Source of the DNA: Pseudomonas baltica
GTDB taxonomy: Bacteria > Pseudomonadota > Gammaproteobacteria > Pseudomonadales > Pseudomonadaceae
DNA length: 64,000 nucleotides
NCBI RefSeq assembly: GCF_014235765.1
Contig: NZ_JACMYH010000002.1
Span: 248,001 to 312,000, forward strand
Direction of reading: 5' to 3'
The notes beneath the pieces were generated by a model. The model saw only the letters and a list, made by a program, of their open reading frames with translations. It did no database searches and was not told the origin of the DNA. A program made the position numbers and the translations under genes. Shown here piece by piece: positions 35,424 through 44,602 of this stretch (within the stretch, counting starts at the first letter, position 1; each line of letters opens with the position of its first letter).

Positions 35424-36305
35424 AGTACGCCTTCATCAAGAAGCACTCGACTGATTATCCGGTGCGGCGCCTTTGCCAAACCCTCAAGGTGCACCCCAGC
35501 GGCTACTACGCCTGGCTGGCCGAGCCTCAATCTGCCCGAGCAAAAGAAGATCAACGTCTGCTTGGTTTGATCAAACACGCTTGGCTGGAAAGCAGAGGTG
35601 TATACGGCTACCGCAAAATCCACGATGACCTGCGTGAGCTGGGAGAGGAATGCGGTCGGAATCGAGTCGGGTGCTTGATGCAGGCGCAGGGGCTGCGTTC
35701 GCAAACGGGCTATCGGCGGCGCCCAGGGTTTTACGGTGGAAAACCAACAGTGGCCTCGCCCAATCACCTCGCGCGGCAGTTCAAGGTCAGTGAGCCGAAC
35801 AAGGTCTGGGTGACAGATATCACTTACATCCGCACCTATGAAGGATGGCTCTACCTGGCAGTAGTGCTGGATCTGTTCTCACGCCAAGTAATTGGTTGGT
35901 CAATGAAGCCAAGGATGTGCAGCGACCTGGCTATCGATGCGATGTTGATGGCTGTATGGCGACGCAAACCACAGCAGCAAGTGATGATTCACTCAGACCA
36001 AGGCAGTCAGTTCAGTAGCTCAGACTGGCAAAGCTTCTTGAAGACCAACAATGTAATCAGCAGCATGAGTCGACGAGGAAACTGCTACGACAATGCCGTA
36101 GCCGAGAGCTTTTTCCAGCTTTTTCCAGCTTTTGAAGCGGGAGCGAATCCGACGAAAGATCTACACAACGCGCGAAGACGCCCGAAGTGATATTTTCGAT
36201 TACATCGAAATGTTCTATAACCCTAAACGCCGGCACAGCAGTGCTATGCAGCTGTCTCCAGTAGAGTATGAGAAACGTTATTTCCTGAGTTTGGAGAGTG
36301 TCTAG
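35414..36305 (+). pseudogene. IS3-family transposase OrfB, frameshifted by a 10-bp duplication
   Basis: The rve integrase core is readable: NKVWVTDITYI (first Asp), HSDQGSQFSS (second Asp), and the catalytic Glu in NAVAESFFQL. TTTTCCAGCT is then present twice in tandem (36111-36120 and 36121-36130), shifting the frame so translation stops at 36190. Removing one copy restores a natural C-terminus (QLLKRERIRRK ... FYNPKRRHSSAMQLSPVEYE) ending at 36305. All three catalytic residues precede the shift, but the conserved C-terminal part is lost. Confidence 0.92.
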
Positions 36306-36427
36306 AAAATCCGGGGCGATTCATAGGACGTTGATCTGCGCACCCTGAGTGGAGGTGCCCGCTGCGTTGCGAGCCGCAGGCGAAGCGCGCAGACGTTCAT
36401 TAGGGAGGTTTGCCGGATACTTCGCAT

Positions 36428-36547
36428 CTAGTTGAGCTCGACGTCATTTTCTGTATCGCGCAGCTTGCCCATCTGCAGTATGACGATGATGCTCAAAATC
36501 AGGACGAGCAGAGTAATAGTCGAAATTTTCATGTTTTCAACAGCCAT
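36428..36547 (-). CDS. Candidate 39-residue membrane protein
   Basis: Reads MAVENMKISTITLLVLILSI and on through a continuous hydrophobic helix to an acidic tail (RDTENDVELN), a sensible single-span protein. The Shine-Dalgarno is weak for both the ATG at 36547 and the alternative at 36532. It is divergent from the BCCT gene in the otherwise empty 36324-36752 gap. Confidence 0.42.
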   Translation of the reverse strand: MAVENMKISTITLLVLILSIIVILQMGKLRDTENDVELN

Positions 36548-36752
36548 GATCTGGATTCATGCAGATCATAGTTTGAAATATTGCGGCCATTCATTGCGTC
36601 TTTCAGGGCCGGGTTCGCTCAGATCGCCGATCGGCCCCGCGAGCACAAACCGGTATCTTTTGTTACGATGGAAATTCATCCCTCCGGTTATGCCACTCAG
36701 TAAGGTGACAAACGACCATCACGCATCAGCGCTTTCGAACAAGGAGCCCCTC

Positions 36753-38420
36753 ATGGGTAAAGAACCTGTGGATGATCCGACCGTTAAAGGTCCCTCCGCC
36801 AGTGATGACGGCATCCCGGCCCCTAGCGGAGCTGCAAACCTCATCGATACCGATTATGTTATCGGGCAAGACAACATCAAGGGTGAGTTCTCTTTCTCCC
36901 TTGATATCCACGGCAAAGTATTCATCATTTCCGCCGCTGCAATTTTGCTCTTCGTCGTCTTGACGCTGGCATTGCAAAACGAAGTAGAACCGCTATTCAG
37001 TGCAATTCGAAACTGGTTGACGGGGCATCTTGCGTGGCTCTTCATGAGCATTGCCAATATTTTTGTCGTGTTGTGCCTAGCTCTTATCGTCTCGCCTTTG
37101 GGCAAGGTCAGATTGGGTGGCAGAGACGCAGAACCTGATCATAGCTATGTCGGCTGGTTTTCAATGCTCTTCGCCGCAGGCATGGGCATTGGCCTTATGT
37201 TCTATGGTGTTGCCGAACCTATGTCTCATTTCGCGGCCTCCATGGGTGGCGTCGCCGTTGATGCCAGCGGTGCCCGCACGGATTGGGCGCCACTCAACGG
37301 AGCGGCAGGGGACGCCAAGGCTTCAGCGGACCTGGCGATGGCGGCCACAATCTTCCACTGGGGTTTGCACCCATGGGCCATCTACGCAATCGTCGCGCTG
37401 TCGCTGGCATTGTTCTCCTATAACAAAGGTCTGCCGCTTTCGATAAGATCGGTTTTCTATCCACTGCTGGGCGAGCGCGTCTGGGGCTGGCCGGGACATA
37501 TCGTCGATATTCTCGCTGTTTTCGCGACGCTGTTCGGCCTGGCAACTTCCCTTGGGATTGGCGCAGAGCAAGCTGCCGCCGGCCTCCAATACCTGTTTGG
37601 CATTCAGTCCACGAACCTCAGCAAGGTCTTGTTGATCGTAGGGATCACGCTGGTTGCGCTCTGGTCCGTGCTTTCTGGTCTGGACAAGGGTGTGAAGATG
37701 CTCTCCCAGATAAACATGGGGCTGGCGTTGCTGCTGTTGGTGTTCATTATTGTGGTTGGTCCCACACTGGCGATCTTCACCGGCTTTTTCAAAAACCTAG
37801 TGACGTATGTGGAGTATCTGCCCGCACTGTCTAATCCCTTCGGACGCACTGACACTGAGTTCACCCAGGGCTGGACTGCCTTTTACTGGGCCTGGTGGAT
37901 AAGCTGGTCGCCTTTTGTAGGCATGTTCATCGCGCGTGTCAGTCGCGGCCGTACCGTAAGGGAGTTCCTTATCTCTGTACTGCTCGTGCCTTCGGTAGTA
38001 TCGGTACTATGGATGACTACCTTCGGCGGTACAGCCATTGATCAGGCTACTTTGCAGGGGCTGGTCGGAGTCAAGGACGCTGTACTGGAATTGAAGCTAT
38101 TTGCGATGCTTGAAGGATTACCCCTCAAAGAGATCACTTCATTTCTGGGCATCGTCCTCGTGATCGTATTCTTCATCACTTCTTCGGACTCTGGCTCATT
38201 GGTGATTGACACCATCACCGCTGGCGGCAAGGTCGATGCGCCAGTCCCGCAGCGGGTATTTTGGGCGGTTATCGAAGGTGTAATCGCGATCGCATTGCTC
38301 TTGGGGGGCGGCCTTGTTGCCCTCCAGGCGATGGCGGTGTCAACCGGTTTGCCGTTCGCCATCGTGCTGATGATTGGTTGTATTTCATTGGTAAAAGGAC
38401 TCATGTCGGAGCCTCGATAG
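36753..38420 (+). CDS. BCCT-family betaine/choline/carnitine transporter
   Basis: 555 residues from the ATG at 36753 (AAGGAG at 7 nt). Long charged N-terminus, then about 12 helices. Signatures: GMGIGLMFYGVAEP (unwound helix with substrate and Na+ contacts) and the family motif WWISWSPFVGMFIARVSRG with aromatic box residues. It imports quaternary ammonium compounds such as glycine betaine, important in osmotic stress or as C/N source. The island location and the MscS channel 90 bp downstream suggest an osmotic-response module. Confidence 0.9.
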   Translation: MGKEPVDDPTVKGPSASDDGIPAPSGAANLIDTDYVIGQDNIKGEFSFSLDIHGKVFIISAAAILLFVVLTLALQNEVEPLFSAIRNWLTGHLAWLFMSIANIFVVLCLALIVSPLGKVRLGGRDAEPDHSYVGWFSMLFAAGMGIGLMFYGVAEPMSHFAASMGGVAVDASGARTDWAPLNGAAGDAKASADLAMAATIFHWGLHPWAIYAIVALSLALFSYNKGLPLSIRSVFYPLLGERVWGWPGHIVDILAVFATLFGLATSLGIGAEQAAAGLQYLFGIQSTNLSKVLLIVGITLVALWSVLSGLDKGVKMLSQINMGLALLLLVFIIVVGPTLAIFTGFFKNLVTYVEYLPALSNPFGRTDTEFTQGWTAFYWAWWISWSPFVGMFIARVSRGRTVREFLISVLLVPSVVSVLWMTTFGGTAIDQATLQGLVGVKDAVLELKLFAMLEGLPLKEITSFLGIVLVIVFFITSSDSGSLVIDTITAGGKVDAPVPQRVFWAVIEGVIAIALLLGGGLVALQAMAVSTGLPFAIVLMIGCISLVKGLMSEPR

Positions 38421-38510
38421 CGAGGCCATTGATTCTCTACCTTCCCCCAACGTTCAAAGGCAGGGGTGCAGCCTATTCCGGGCGCACCTCTGCATCAGAC
38501 CGAGGACTGC

Positions 38511-39659
38511 ATGTTTCAAGACGTCGTCAGCTTTTTCATCAATTACTCATTTCTGGGCATTTCATTAGCTAACTGGATCTTCGCGGGTTCGCTGATAGTC
38601 GTCAGCTTTGTGCTGGCGAGGACAGTAATTGGATTCTTCTTAAGAAGACTCAGGCAGCAGTCAGCCCAGCCAAATACGCACCTGAGTCACATTGCTGTCG
38701 AAGTGTTATCGGGCACCAGTAATACGTTGCTGTTGCTGGCCTCGATTCTCATCGGTGTCGGTGTTCTGGATTTACCCGAGCGCTGGCTGGGGCGGGTAAG
38801 CAGTCTCTGGTTTGTGGTCGCTGCCCTGCAAGTCGGGTTGTGGGTTAACCGGGCACTGGCGCTGGCGCTTGCCCGCTACTTTCGCCGCCACAGCACTGCG
38901 GAAACCTATCAGGGCAGCGCACTTGCGACATTGAGTCTGTGGGGCGCCAAAGTTTTTCTTTGGGTAGTCGTTGTCCTGGCGATGCTTTCCAATGTAGGCG
39001 TCAACATCACGGCCTTCGTTGCCAGTCTGGGTGTGGGTGGCATCGCGGTTGCGCTGGCGGTACAGAACATTCTGGCTGACGTCTTCGCGTCGCTGTCCAT
39101 TGCAGTCGACAAGCCTTTCGAGGTGGGAGATTTCATTGTTGTCGGCTCGCTTTCGGGAACAGTCGAGCACGTGGGCCTAAAGACCACGCGCATCCGCAGC
39201 CTGGGAGGTGAGCAGATTGTCATGGCAAATGCCGAGATGATCGGGAGCACCATTCAGAACTACAAGCGGCTGCAGGAGCGCCGAATTGTATTCGAGCTGG
39301 CGTTGACTTATGGCTGTTCAGCTCAACAGATCCGCGAGGTCCCGCAACGTATCGAAGGCATCATCCGGCAGCAAAAGCTCGCCCGCTTTGACCGCTGCCA
39401 TTTCCGCAACTTCGGTAGCAGTGCCCTGGAATTTGAAACGGTCTACATTGTGCTCGACCCTAGCTACAACGTGTACATGGAGGTTCAGCAAACAATCAAC
39501 CTGGCCATTGTCGACGCCTTCGCTGAATTGGGTGTGACCTTTGCTCACCCTTCCCGGACGGTGTTCATCGAAAGCGTCCCGGCCAGGGAGACGTTAGATA
39601 GTTACCCTACAGGGAGCCGTAAGCAGACTGCCAGCCATTCTGACAGGAATGACCACTGA
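38511..39659 (+). CDS. MscS-family mechanosensitive channel
   Basis: 382 residues. Several N-terminal helices precede the pore helix and MscS core: VASLGVGGIAVALAVQNILADVFA with the Gly/Ala packing pattern, then the cytoplasmic beta domain (DKPFEVGDFIVV, GTVEHVGLKTTRIR, VMANAEMIGSTIQNY). It releases solutes on hypo-osmotic shock. Start chosen at 38511. Same strand as BCCT, so uptake and emergency release of osmolytes may be co-expressed. Confidence 0.9.
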   Translation: MFQDVVSFFINYSFLGISLANWIFAGSLIVVSFVLARTVIGFFLRRLRQQSAQPNTHLSHIAVEVLSGTSNTLLLLASILIGVGVLDLPERWLGRVSSLWFVVAALQVGLWVNRALALALARYFRRHSTAETYQGSALATLSLWGAKVFLWVVVVLAMLSNVGVNITAFVASLGVGGIAVALAVQNILADVFASLSIAVDKPFEVGDFIVVGSLSGTVEHVGLKTTRIRSLGGEQIVMANAEMIGSTIQNYKRLQERRIVFELALTYGCSAQQIREVPQRIEGIIRQQKLARFDRCHFRNFGSSALEFETVYIVLDPSYNVYMEVQQTINLAIVDAFAELGVTFAHPSRTVFIESVPARETLDSYPTGSRKQTASHSDRNDH

Positions 39660-39684
39660 CCGATCTAGGCGTCCATTGCGTCGC

Positions 39685-40404
39685 TCAGCTCCAAAGCGAT
39701 CCAAGAGGCGTTGAGAGGCTATGGTGCGTCGCGACCTGAGCCTGCAACAGCTCGGCAGTCGCCAGTGCATCGGTAAGAGCGTGATGGGCGTGGTACATCG
39801 GCAGGTTGTACCGGGCTCGGCTGTCGGCCAGGCGAATCGATGGTGGAGGGCGGCGCAACAGTCGCCCCAGCCAGCCGGGTTTCTGGCGATACAATCTGGC
39901 CTCGAGTTGCATTGTGTCGATGACCGGAAATTGCAGCCCTTCACCCAAATGATTCAGAAATGCCCGGTTGAGAAATGCACGCTCAATGTTGCGGTAATGG
40001 ACGACCATCACCTTCCCAGCCATCGCGCTCAGAAGCGTCTCGTAGATCGTTTCGAATGTTGGTGCGTTGGCAACTTCTGTATGGGTGATGTGGTGGAACG
40101 TGACTGATTTTCCGCTCAGCTCTGAAACGGGCTGTATGACCTGGTAGTGCGCATGCTGGCACTGAATACGCCGAAGGGTAAACGGTAGCAGACCAATGCT
40201 GACAATGCTGTGTGCTTGCGCATCAAGGCCCGTGGTTTCTACGTCCAGTGCCAGAAAATGCACATGTTCAACAGGCGTGTGTGCAGGCACCACACCGGCT
40301 CGGTAAAAGCGCAGCAGCGCGGGATGTCTCGCTTGCTGTGACAACTCGTCGAACCTGGCTGGCCAGTCCAGAACGGCATCAGTGCTGGGGTAGGCTATTG
40401 TCAT
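39685..40404 (-). CDS. DnaQ-like 3'-5' exonuclease
   Basis: 239 residues of the DEDDh exonuclease type: ExoI motif FLALDVETTGLDAQ, ExoII in the VMVVHYRNIERAFL region, and a late YHAHHALTDALATAELL motif with the catalytic His and Asp. Its ATG overlaps the stop of the cNMP/CBS/DUF294 gene. This gene pair occurs together in many pseudomonads, often near acetate permease genes; here it is on the island. The substrate nucleic acid is unknown. Confidence 0.85.
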   Translation of the reverse strand: MTIAYPSTDAVLDWPARFDELSQQARHPALLRFYRAGVVPAHTPVEHVHFLALDVETTGLDAQAHSIVSIGLLPFTLRRIQCQHAHYQVIQPVSELSGKSVTFHHITHTEVANAPTFETIYETLLSAMAGKVMVVHYRNIERAFLNRAFLNHLGEGLQFPVIDTMQLEARLYRQKPGWLGRLLRRPPPSIRLADSRARYNLPMYHAHHALTDALATAELLQAQVATHHSLSTPLGSLWS

Positions 40405-42281
40405 TTTGGCAATCGTCCCTTGGGCGGATACCGAAAGCGCAGAAAGTTCTGACCGTTGCTGAGCACTTGAAACGCTTCTTTGAGATTGTGCCGTTCGCTG
40501 TGAGTGAAACGCTCGGGCTCTATGTAGTTGTCAGGGGTAATGCCGTGCTCCAGCGCATCTGCCTGATGCCGGATGCGTACCATGGACAGGAATTCGAGGG
40601 CATACCTTAAGTGCTTCACGGCATCGGGTGGCATCATATTGGCTGCTGCAATCGCGTCCAGCCGATCAAACGAGTTTTGTGCCGTGCTGCCGCAGGCGAG
40701 TGCGTGGATACGGATGAGATCGGTCAGCGGTGCAGTGCCCCGTCCTTTGAGATTGATGATGCGTTTTTGCTGGCCGTCCGTTTCGACGACAAACGTGCGG
40801 AAGAAACCCAAGGGAGGAGTGCGGTTGAGCGCAATCCTTGCCAGTGCGCTCAGAAAGCCGGGGCTGCTCGAGGATTGGCTGGCGCACAGTACCTTGAGTT
40901 CCTGAATAAGGTCGGGCTTACCGTAAACCCCGTCTAGATCAAAAAAGATGCAACTGTGCAACAGGGCCGAAGGGCTTGGTTTTTCTATCCATTGCCGGAA
41001 GTAATTGCGCCACACGCTGATGGGTTGGCGCCATTGCTCATTGGTCGCCATGATGCCGCCCTTGCAATAGCTGTAGCCGCATGCGGCCAGACCATCGCTC
41101 ACAAAGGTCGCAAGGTTGCGAAAGTACCCATCATGCAGGGTCGCGTCGTAGCTATCGTCCAGGACGAGCGCATTGTCCTGATCCGTCACCAGCAGTTGCT
41201 CGTCGCGCGCCATCGAACCCAGCACCATAAAACAGTAGGGCACTGGCGGCGGGCCGTATTTTTTTTCGGCTAGTTCAAGCAGGCGTTGGGTAAACGCCCT
41301 GCCGATTCCAGAGATCGCGCTGCCGATCATATGAGCCGTGGCGCCATCGCGGACCATGCGAATGTAGGTACCTCTCAGATCCGTCAGCAGTGATCGCAGG
41401 CCTTCTACAGACGTCTGGTTGGATATTCTGCTGACTAGGTACAGGCTGCTGTGAGACTCGTAGCGGATGATGTCCGACAGGTTGATCAGCCCTGCGGGTC
41501 TGCCATGCCTCAGTACAGGCAAATGGTGAATATTGCGGCGCAGCATTACCAGCATGGCTTCAAAAACCGAATCGTCAGCGTTGATCGACACGGGATCTTT
41601 TGTCATGATTTCGCTGACGGAAGTTCGCTCGCCGTCGAGCCCGGCTGCCACTACCCTGGTACGCAGGTCCCGGTCGGTGACAATGCCACAGATCTGGGAT
41701 CCTTCTTGCCCGGCAGGTGTCATTACCACCACACACGCCACGCTTTGCTCAGACATCATCCTGGCCGCGTCCCCTACGCAGACATCAGAGGCTACCCAAA
41801 CCAGTGAGCGTGACAGCAACGCGCGGCATCGAAGTTGAGTCAACTCGCTGGCTCGACCCTGGGCCTCCACAGCGGACTTTAGCCTGGAGTGGCCTTCGGC
41901 TTCGACGAAGTCAGCGAAGGCGTCATGGTGCGCGCAGAGTTCTGCGAACACATGCGCCGGAATGAAGTAGATGAGGCTATCTTCGAGCGCTCTTGCCGGA
42001 AAGCGCACTTTGTTACTTCGCAGAAGCCCAGCTTGGCCGAAGATGTCGCCTTCGACCAATCGGTTATACAGCTCGCCGTTACGGCGGTAGATCTCAACCG
42101 CACCGCTGCGCAAATAATGCAGGTCCTGGATGGTGGCGCCTGCCTTGAGAATCTCGCTGCCGGCTTTGAAATAGCTGACTTCAATGTGCCGTGCGATGGT
42201 CTCGACCACTTCCTTTGGAAGAACGTCGAAAGGCGCGAAACGGAGCAAGTGGTTGCTGATTTCTTCTATTTCAACTTGCAT
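40401..42281 (-). CDS. cNMP-binding/CBS/DUF294 nucleotidyltransferase-like protein
   Basis: 626 residues with four parts. About 1-125 is a cyclic-nucleotide-binding-like jelly roll (GAVEIYRRNGELYNRLVEGD). About 150-285 is a CBS pair (DRDLRTRVVAAG; HHLPVLRHGRPAGLINLSDI). About 310-460 is a DUF294 nucleotidyltransferase-like domain with GSMARDEQLLVTDQDNAL, matching GlnD-type GS..R..D.D. A helical C-terminal domain completes it. Likely a cytoplasmic signalling protein that reads nucleotides. Translationally coupled to the exonuclease gene downstream. Confidence 0.88.
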   Translation of the reverse strand: MQVEIEEISNHLLRFAPFDVLPKEVVETIARHIEVSYFKAGSEILKAGATIQDLHYLRSGAVEIYRRNGELYNRLVEGDIFGQAGLLRSNKVRFPARALEDSLIYFIPAHVFAELCAHHDAFADFVEAEGHSRLKSAVEAQGRASELTQLRCRALLSRSLVWVASDVCVGDAARMMSEQSVACVVVMTPAGQEGSQICGIVTDRDLRTRVVAAGLDGERTSVSEIMTKDPVSINADDSVFEAMLVMLRRNIHHLPVLRHGRPAGLINLSDIIRYESHSSLYLVSRISNQTSVEGLRSLLTDLRGTYIRMVRDGATAHMIGSAISGIGRAFTQRLLELAEKKYGPPPVPYCFMVLGSMARDEQLLVTDQDNALVLDDSYDATLHDGYFRNLATFVSDGLAACGYSYCKGGIMATNEQWRQPISVWRNYFRQWIEKPSPSALLHSCIFFDLDGVYGKPDLIQELKVLCASQSSSSPGFLSALARIALNRTPPLGFFRTFVVETDGQQKRIINLKGRGTAPLTDLIRIHALACGSTAQNSFDRLDAIAAANMMPPDAVKHLRYALEFLSMVRIRHQADALEHGITPDNYIEPERFTHSERHNLKEAFQVLSNGQNFLRFRYPPKGRLPK

Positions 42282-42640
42282 GAAACCTCATATCGAGCTG
42301 GACAAGGCCTAAAAGCTTCGCCTCATCAGAGATACTGATGCTGCCTGCCATCATTCCTACGGGATCACATCTTTATGCAAGACACAAGTCTGAACCTCAA
42401 GGGAGCTGAGATGGCGGACCTGGCATGGACTGTGATTTGCTCAAGTTAATGTTGAACTGCAGCGTGCACGACATAACGAGTGTGTTGCACTTCACCGCTA
42501 CGTCCTCATCCACACATACATGGAGCTTGTAGAACGATGTTGGACACCGTCGCAGTATTTCTCAGCATCACTCCGGTACTAGCGTTGCTCAACAGACGGT
42601 ATGTGACATGAGCACGGCTCACCAAGGCTAATGGCGGGTA
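42282..42640. other. 359-bp gap, nothing recognised
   Basis: No tRNA, terminator or convincing ORF was seen. A short frame beginning MLDTVAVFLSITPVLALLN near 42538 is hydrophobic but only about 24 codons and unsupported. Confidence 0.5.
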
Positions 42641-43909
42641 TCAAGAAAGCAAGGCGGCAATACACGCTCTCAATCGCGCTTTGTCAGCCTCAAGCGTCAT
42701 TGCCGCCTCCGCCCGTTCCACGATGACGCCGATATGACGGGCACCTACGTCGGCGTATAAAGCCGGGCTGGAGTGAGAAAGGCTTGCAAGAGCTTTGACA
42801 AGACGAATGTTGACCTCAATGAGTGCTGCACCGTCACGCGCAATCGGCGAAAAGAAATCATAAAACATGTCTTCCACTGACAGTCCGCGCACATGCACGC
42901 AATTGCACTGTGCTTCATGCTTTTCCAGCGTGTCAGACCTCGCCTGGGCATTGAACGCGCGGATTCCCCTGCCGATGACATCGATTGCTGTGCCCGGGTC
43001 ATTCACGGCGGGTGAAAGCGCCCTCGACGCGATCTCGGACAATACGGACAAACCAAAACGAGGGTCATGCTCAAAGGTTCTACGAACGCCAAGGGTGATA
43101 GCGGACATAATTTGCTTCATCTGCGATTCATTCAGAGGCTCGGTGCTCGCTCTCATCACCCTTGCCAGCAGCTCGCCCTCGTTTACAAAGCTGCCGGGCA
43201 GTATCTCAAGATAAATCAGCGCAGCATGTTTATGTGCGAAAGCGTCCAGCGCGGGCACGTCTATGTGCTGCACGTATCCCACCTCCCGACTCTGAATCGG
43301 GACCAGTGGCAGCCCCTGCACCGGTTTCTCCGGGTAGGCGCGTCCGCCTAGGTAAGGCACTCGGCGGCGCTCAGTGAGGGCACTGATGGTGGCGGCCTCG
43401 ACCCGGTCGATCGTCTCACCTACCCGGCCAAGCCTGGACAGATGGTCGATCCATCGCAGCAAGGTGTAGACGATCAGCACCACCACAGCGAGTGTGACTG
43501 CGAACAAGATGACCCGGCCTTGAGCGCCATACGCACCTGTGCTTAGAGCGATGATGCCGACCAGGCTAAACAGAAAGGACCCAATGAAGGTAGACAGCGC
43601 GTTCTGAGTGGTCGAGTCCTCTATAACGAGTGTTGTGGCGCGTGGAGTGGTCCCCGTGCTGGCTGCTCCATAAGCCGTGACCATGGTGCTGAGCGAAAAT
43701 GTAGTGACGGCCAGCATGCTGGACGCGATGATGCCGAGAATCTTGTCCACGGCATCAGCGCCTATTTTACCTGGCAAGTCTATAGGAATGTGGTCTCTGA
43801 GAACGACGGCCAGCAATGCTGTCACAACGCCCAGAAGGGAAAACATTCCCGCTCTGAACCACAGACGTCTGGTCGTCCGAATCAACAGCCATTGCCACCG
43901 AGCTACCAT
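42641..43909 (-). CDS. DUF2254 membrane protein
   Basis: 422 residues. Four N-terminal membrane helices (for example MFSLLGVVTALLAVVL, STFIGSFLFSLVGIIALSTG) and a large soluble C-terminal half. Family-typical segments are AVTTFSLSTMVTAYGAAS, TTQNALSTFIGSF and RALSPAVNDPGTAIDV. Function unknown; channel-like roles have been suggested for the family. Neighbouring MscS and BCCT genes make an envelope or osmotic-stress role plausible, but that is only context. Confidence 0.85.
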   Translation of the reverse strand: MVARWQWLLIRTTRRLWFRAGMFSLLGVVTALLAVVLRDHIPIDLPGKIGADAVDKILGIIASSMLAVTTFSLSTMVTAYGAASTGTTPRATTLVIEDSTTQNALSTFIGSFLFSLVGIIALSTGAYGAQGRVILFAVTLAVVVLIVYTLLRWIDHLSRLGRVGETIDRVEAATISALTERRRVPYLGGRAYPEKPVQGLPLVPIQSREVGYVQHIDVPALDAFAHKHAALIYLEILPGSFVNEGELLARVMRASTEPLNESQMKQIMSAITLGVRRTFEHDPRFGLSVLSEIASRALSPAVNDPGTAIDVIGRGIRAFNAQARSDTLEKHEAQCNCVHVRGLSVEDMFYDFFSPIARDGAALIEVNIRLVKALASLSHSSPALYADVGARHIGVIVERAEAAMTLEADKARLRACIAALLS

Positions 43910-44221
43910 TGCGGAACTCCGCTGTTACCTGAGGGAGAGTTGGATGATATCTGCAGCAACTAATGACTGGGTGGATTTCTGATGATGAACGAGCCTCATA
44001 GCAAGTCAGACACTGCGGACGCAGAGCAAGCGCAGGCGAGAATTGAGAAGCACGAAATCGCCAATAGTATGCGGCCTGTCTGGATCAGCTTCCCGGATGT
44101 TATCAGCCCCAGCTAGGCGTCATGCAGCGACAAGATTTTTCGGTAGACCGGTCTGTTCAGCGCGAGACCTTCATGCTTAGTTGAGTAGCCTCGGGATTAT
44201 CGCACTAAGCTTGAAGTGATC
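43910..44221. other. 312-bp gap with one doubtful short frame
   Basis: A 44-codon plus-strand frame (43982-44116, MMNEPHSKSDTADAEQAQAR...) is hydrophilic and lacks a ribosome site; it is noted but not called. Nothing else recognised. Confidence 0.3.
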
Positions 44222-44602
44222 TTATTTACAGGGCCAGAGCTCTATAAACGCGTCACGGCTATTGGGTGCTCCTACCCATTCGCTCATCAAATGGCAGGTC
44301 TCATCGAAACACAGCTGGAAGTCACCAGCTTCCGGGGTGCGAGCAAGCTTGAGTGGCTGCAGGGGCGGCAGTTGACGGTGGTAATGCCAGCTGCCGTTTT
44401 GAAGCAGCGCGTCTGGCGGGATCTCCATGCCCGCGCCAGCTCCACGAATCCGGGCCTCACCCAGCAGCAGCCCCTGTTCTATGACGCGATAGTCTTCTTC
44501 CCAGCGGATTTTTTCAATGGTGTGGGTCCAGGCAAGCGTGAAATGGGAAAGAGGGAGTTGTGCCCACACGACGCCGGCAAAGCCCATACACAAACCGATC
44601 AT
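44222..44602 (-). CDS. DUF1850 protein of the TAXI-TRAP system
   Basis: 126 residues with a hydrophobic start (MIGLCMGFAGVVWAQLPL), then FTLAWTHTIEKIRWEEDYRV, the DUF1850 core in which a HS/HT-x-E motif is usual. DUF1850 proteins accompany TAXI-type TRAP transporters; their role is unknown. The ATG overlaps the permease stop by 4 nt. Confidence 0.82.
   Translation of the reverse strand: MIGLCMGFAGVVWAQLPLSHFTLAWTHTIEKIRWEEDYRVIEQGLLLGEARIRGAGAGMEIPPDALLQNGSWHYHRQLPPLQPLKLARTPEAGDFQLCFDETCHLMSEWVGAPNSRDAFIELWPCK

Larger units (their letters stand above)
35082..36323 (+). mobile_element. IS3-family insertion sequence, probably inactive
   Basis: 1242 bp. Terminal inverted repeats begin TGAATCGCCCC at both ends and continue with TAGACAC and CTCCAA matches over about 32 bp. 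orfA and orfB are arranged for -1 programmed frameshifting. No 3- or 4-bp target duplication is visible (AAC on the left, TAG on the right). orfB is broken by a 10-bp tandem duplication. Confidence 0.9.

Noticed and set aside
42538-42610. Short hydrophobic frame MLDTVAVFLSITPVLALLN
   Set aside because: Only about 24 codons with no ribosome binding site; not distinguishable from chance.
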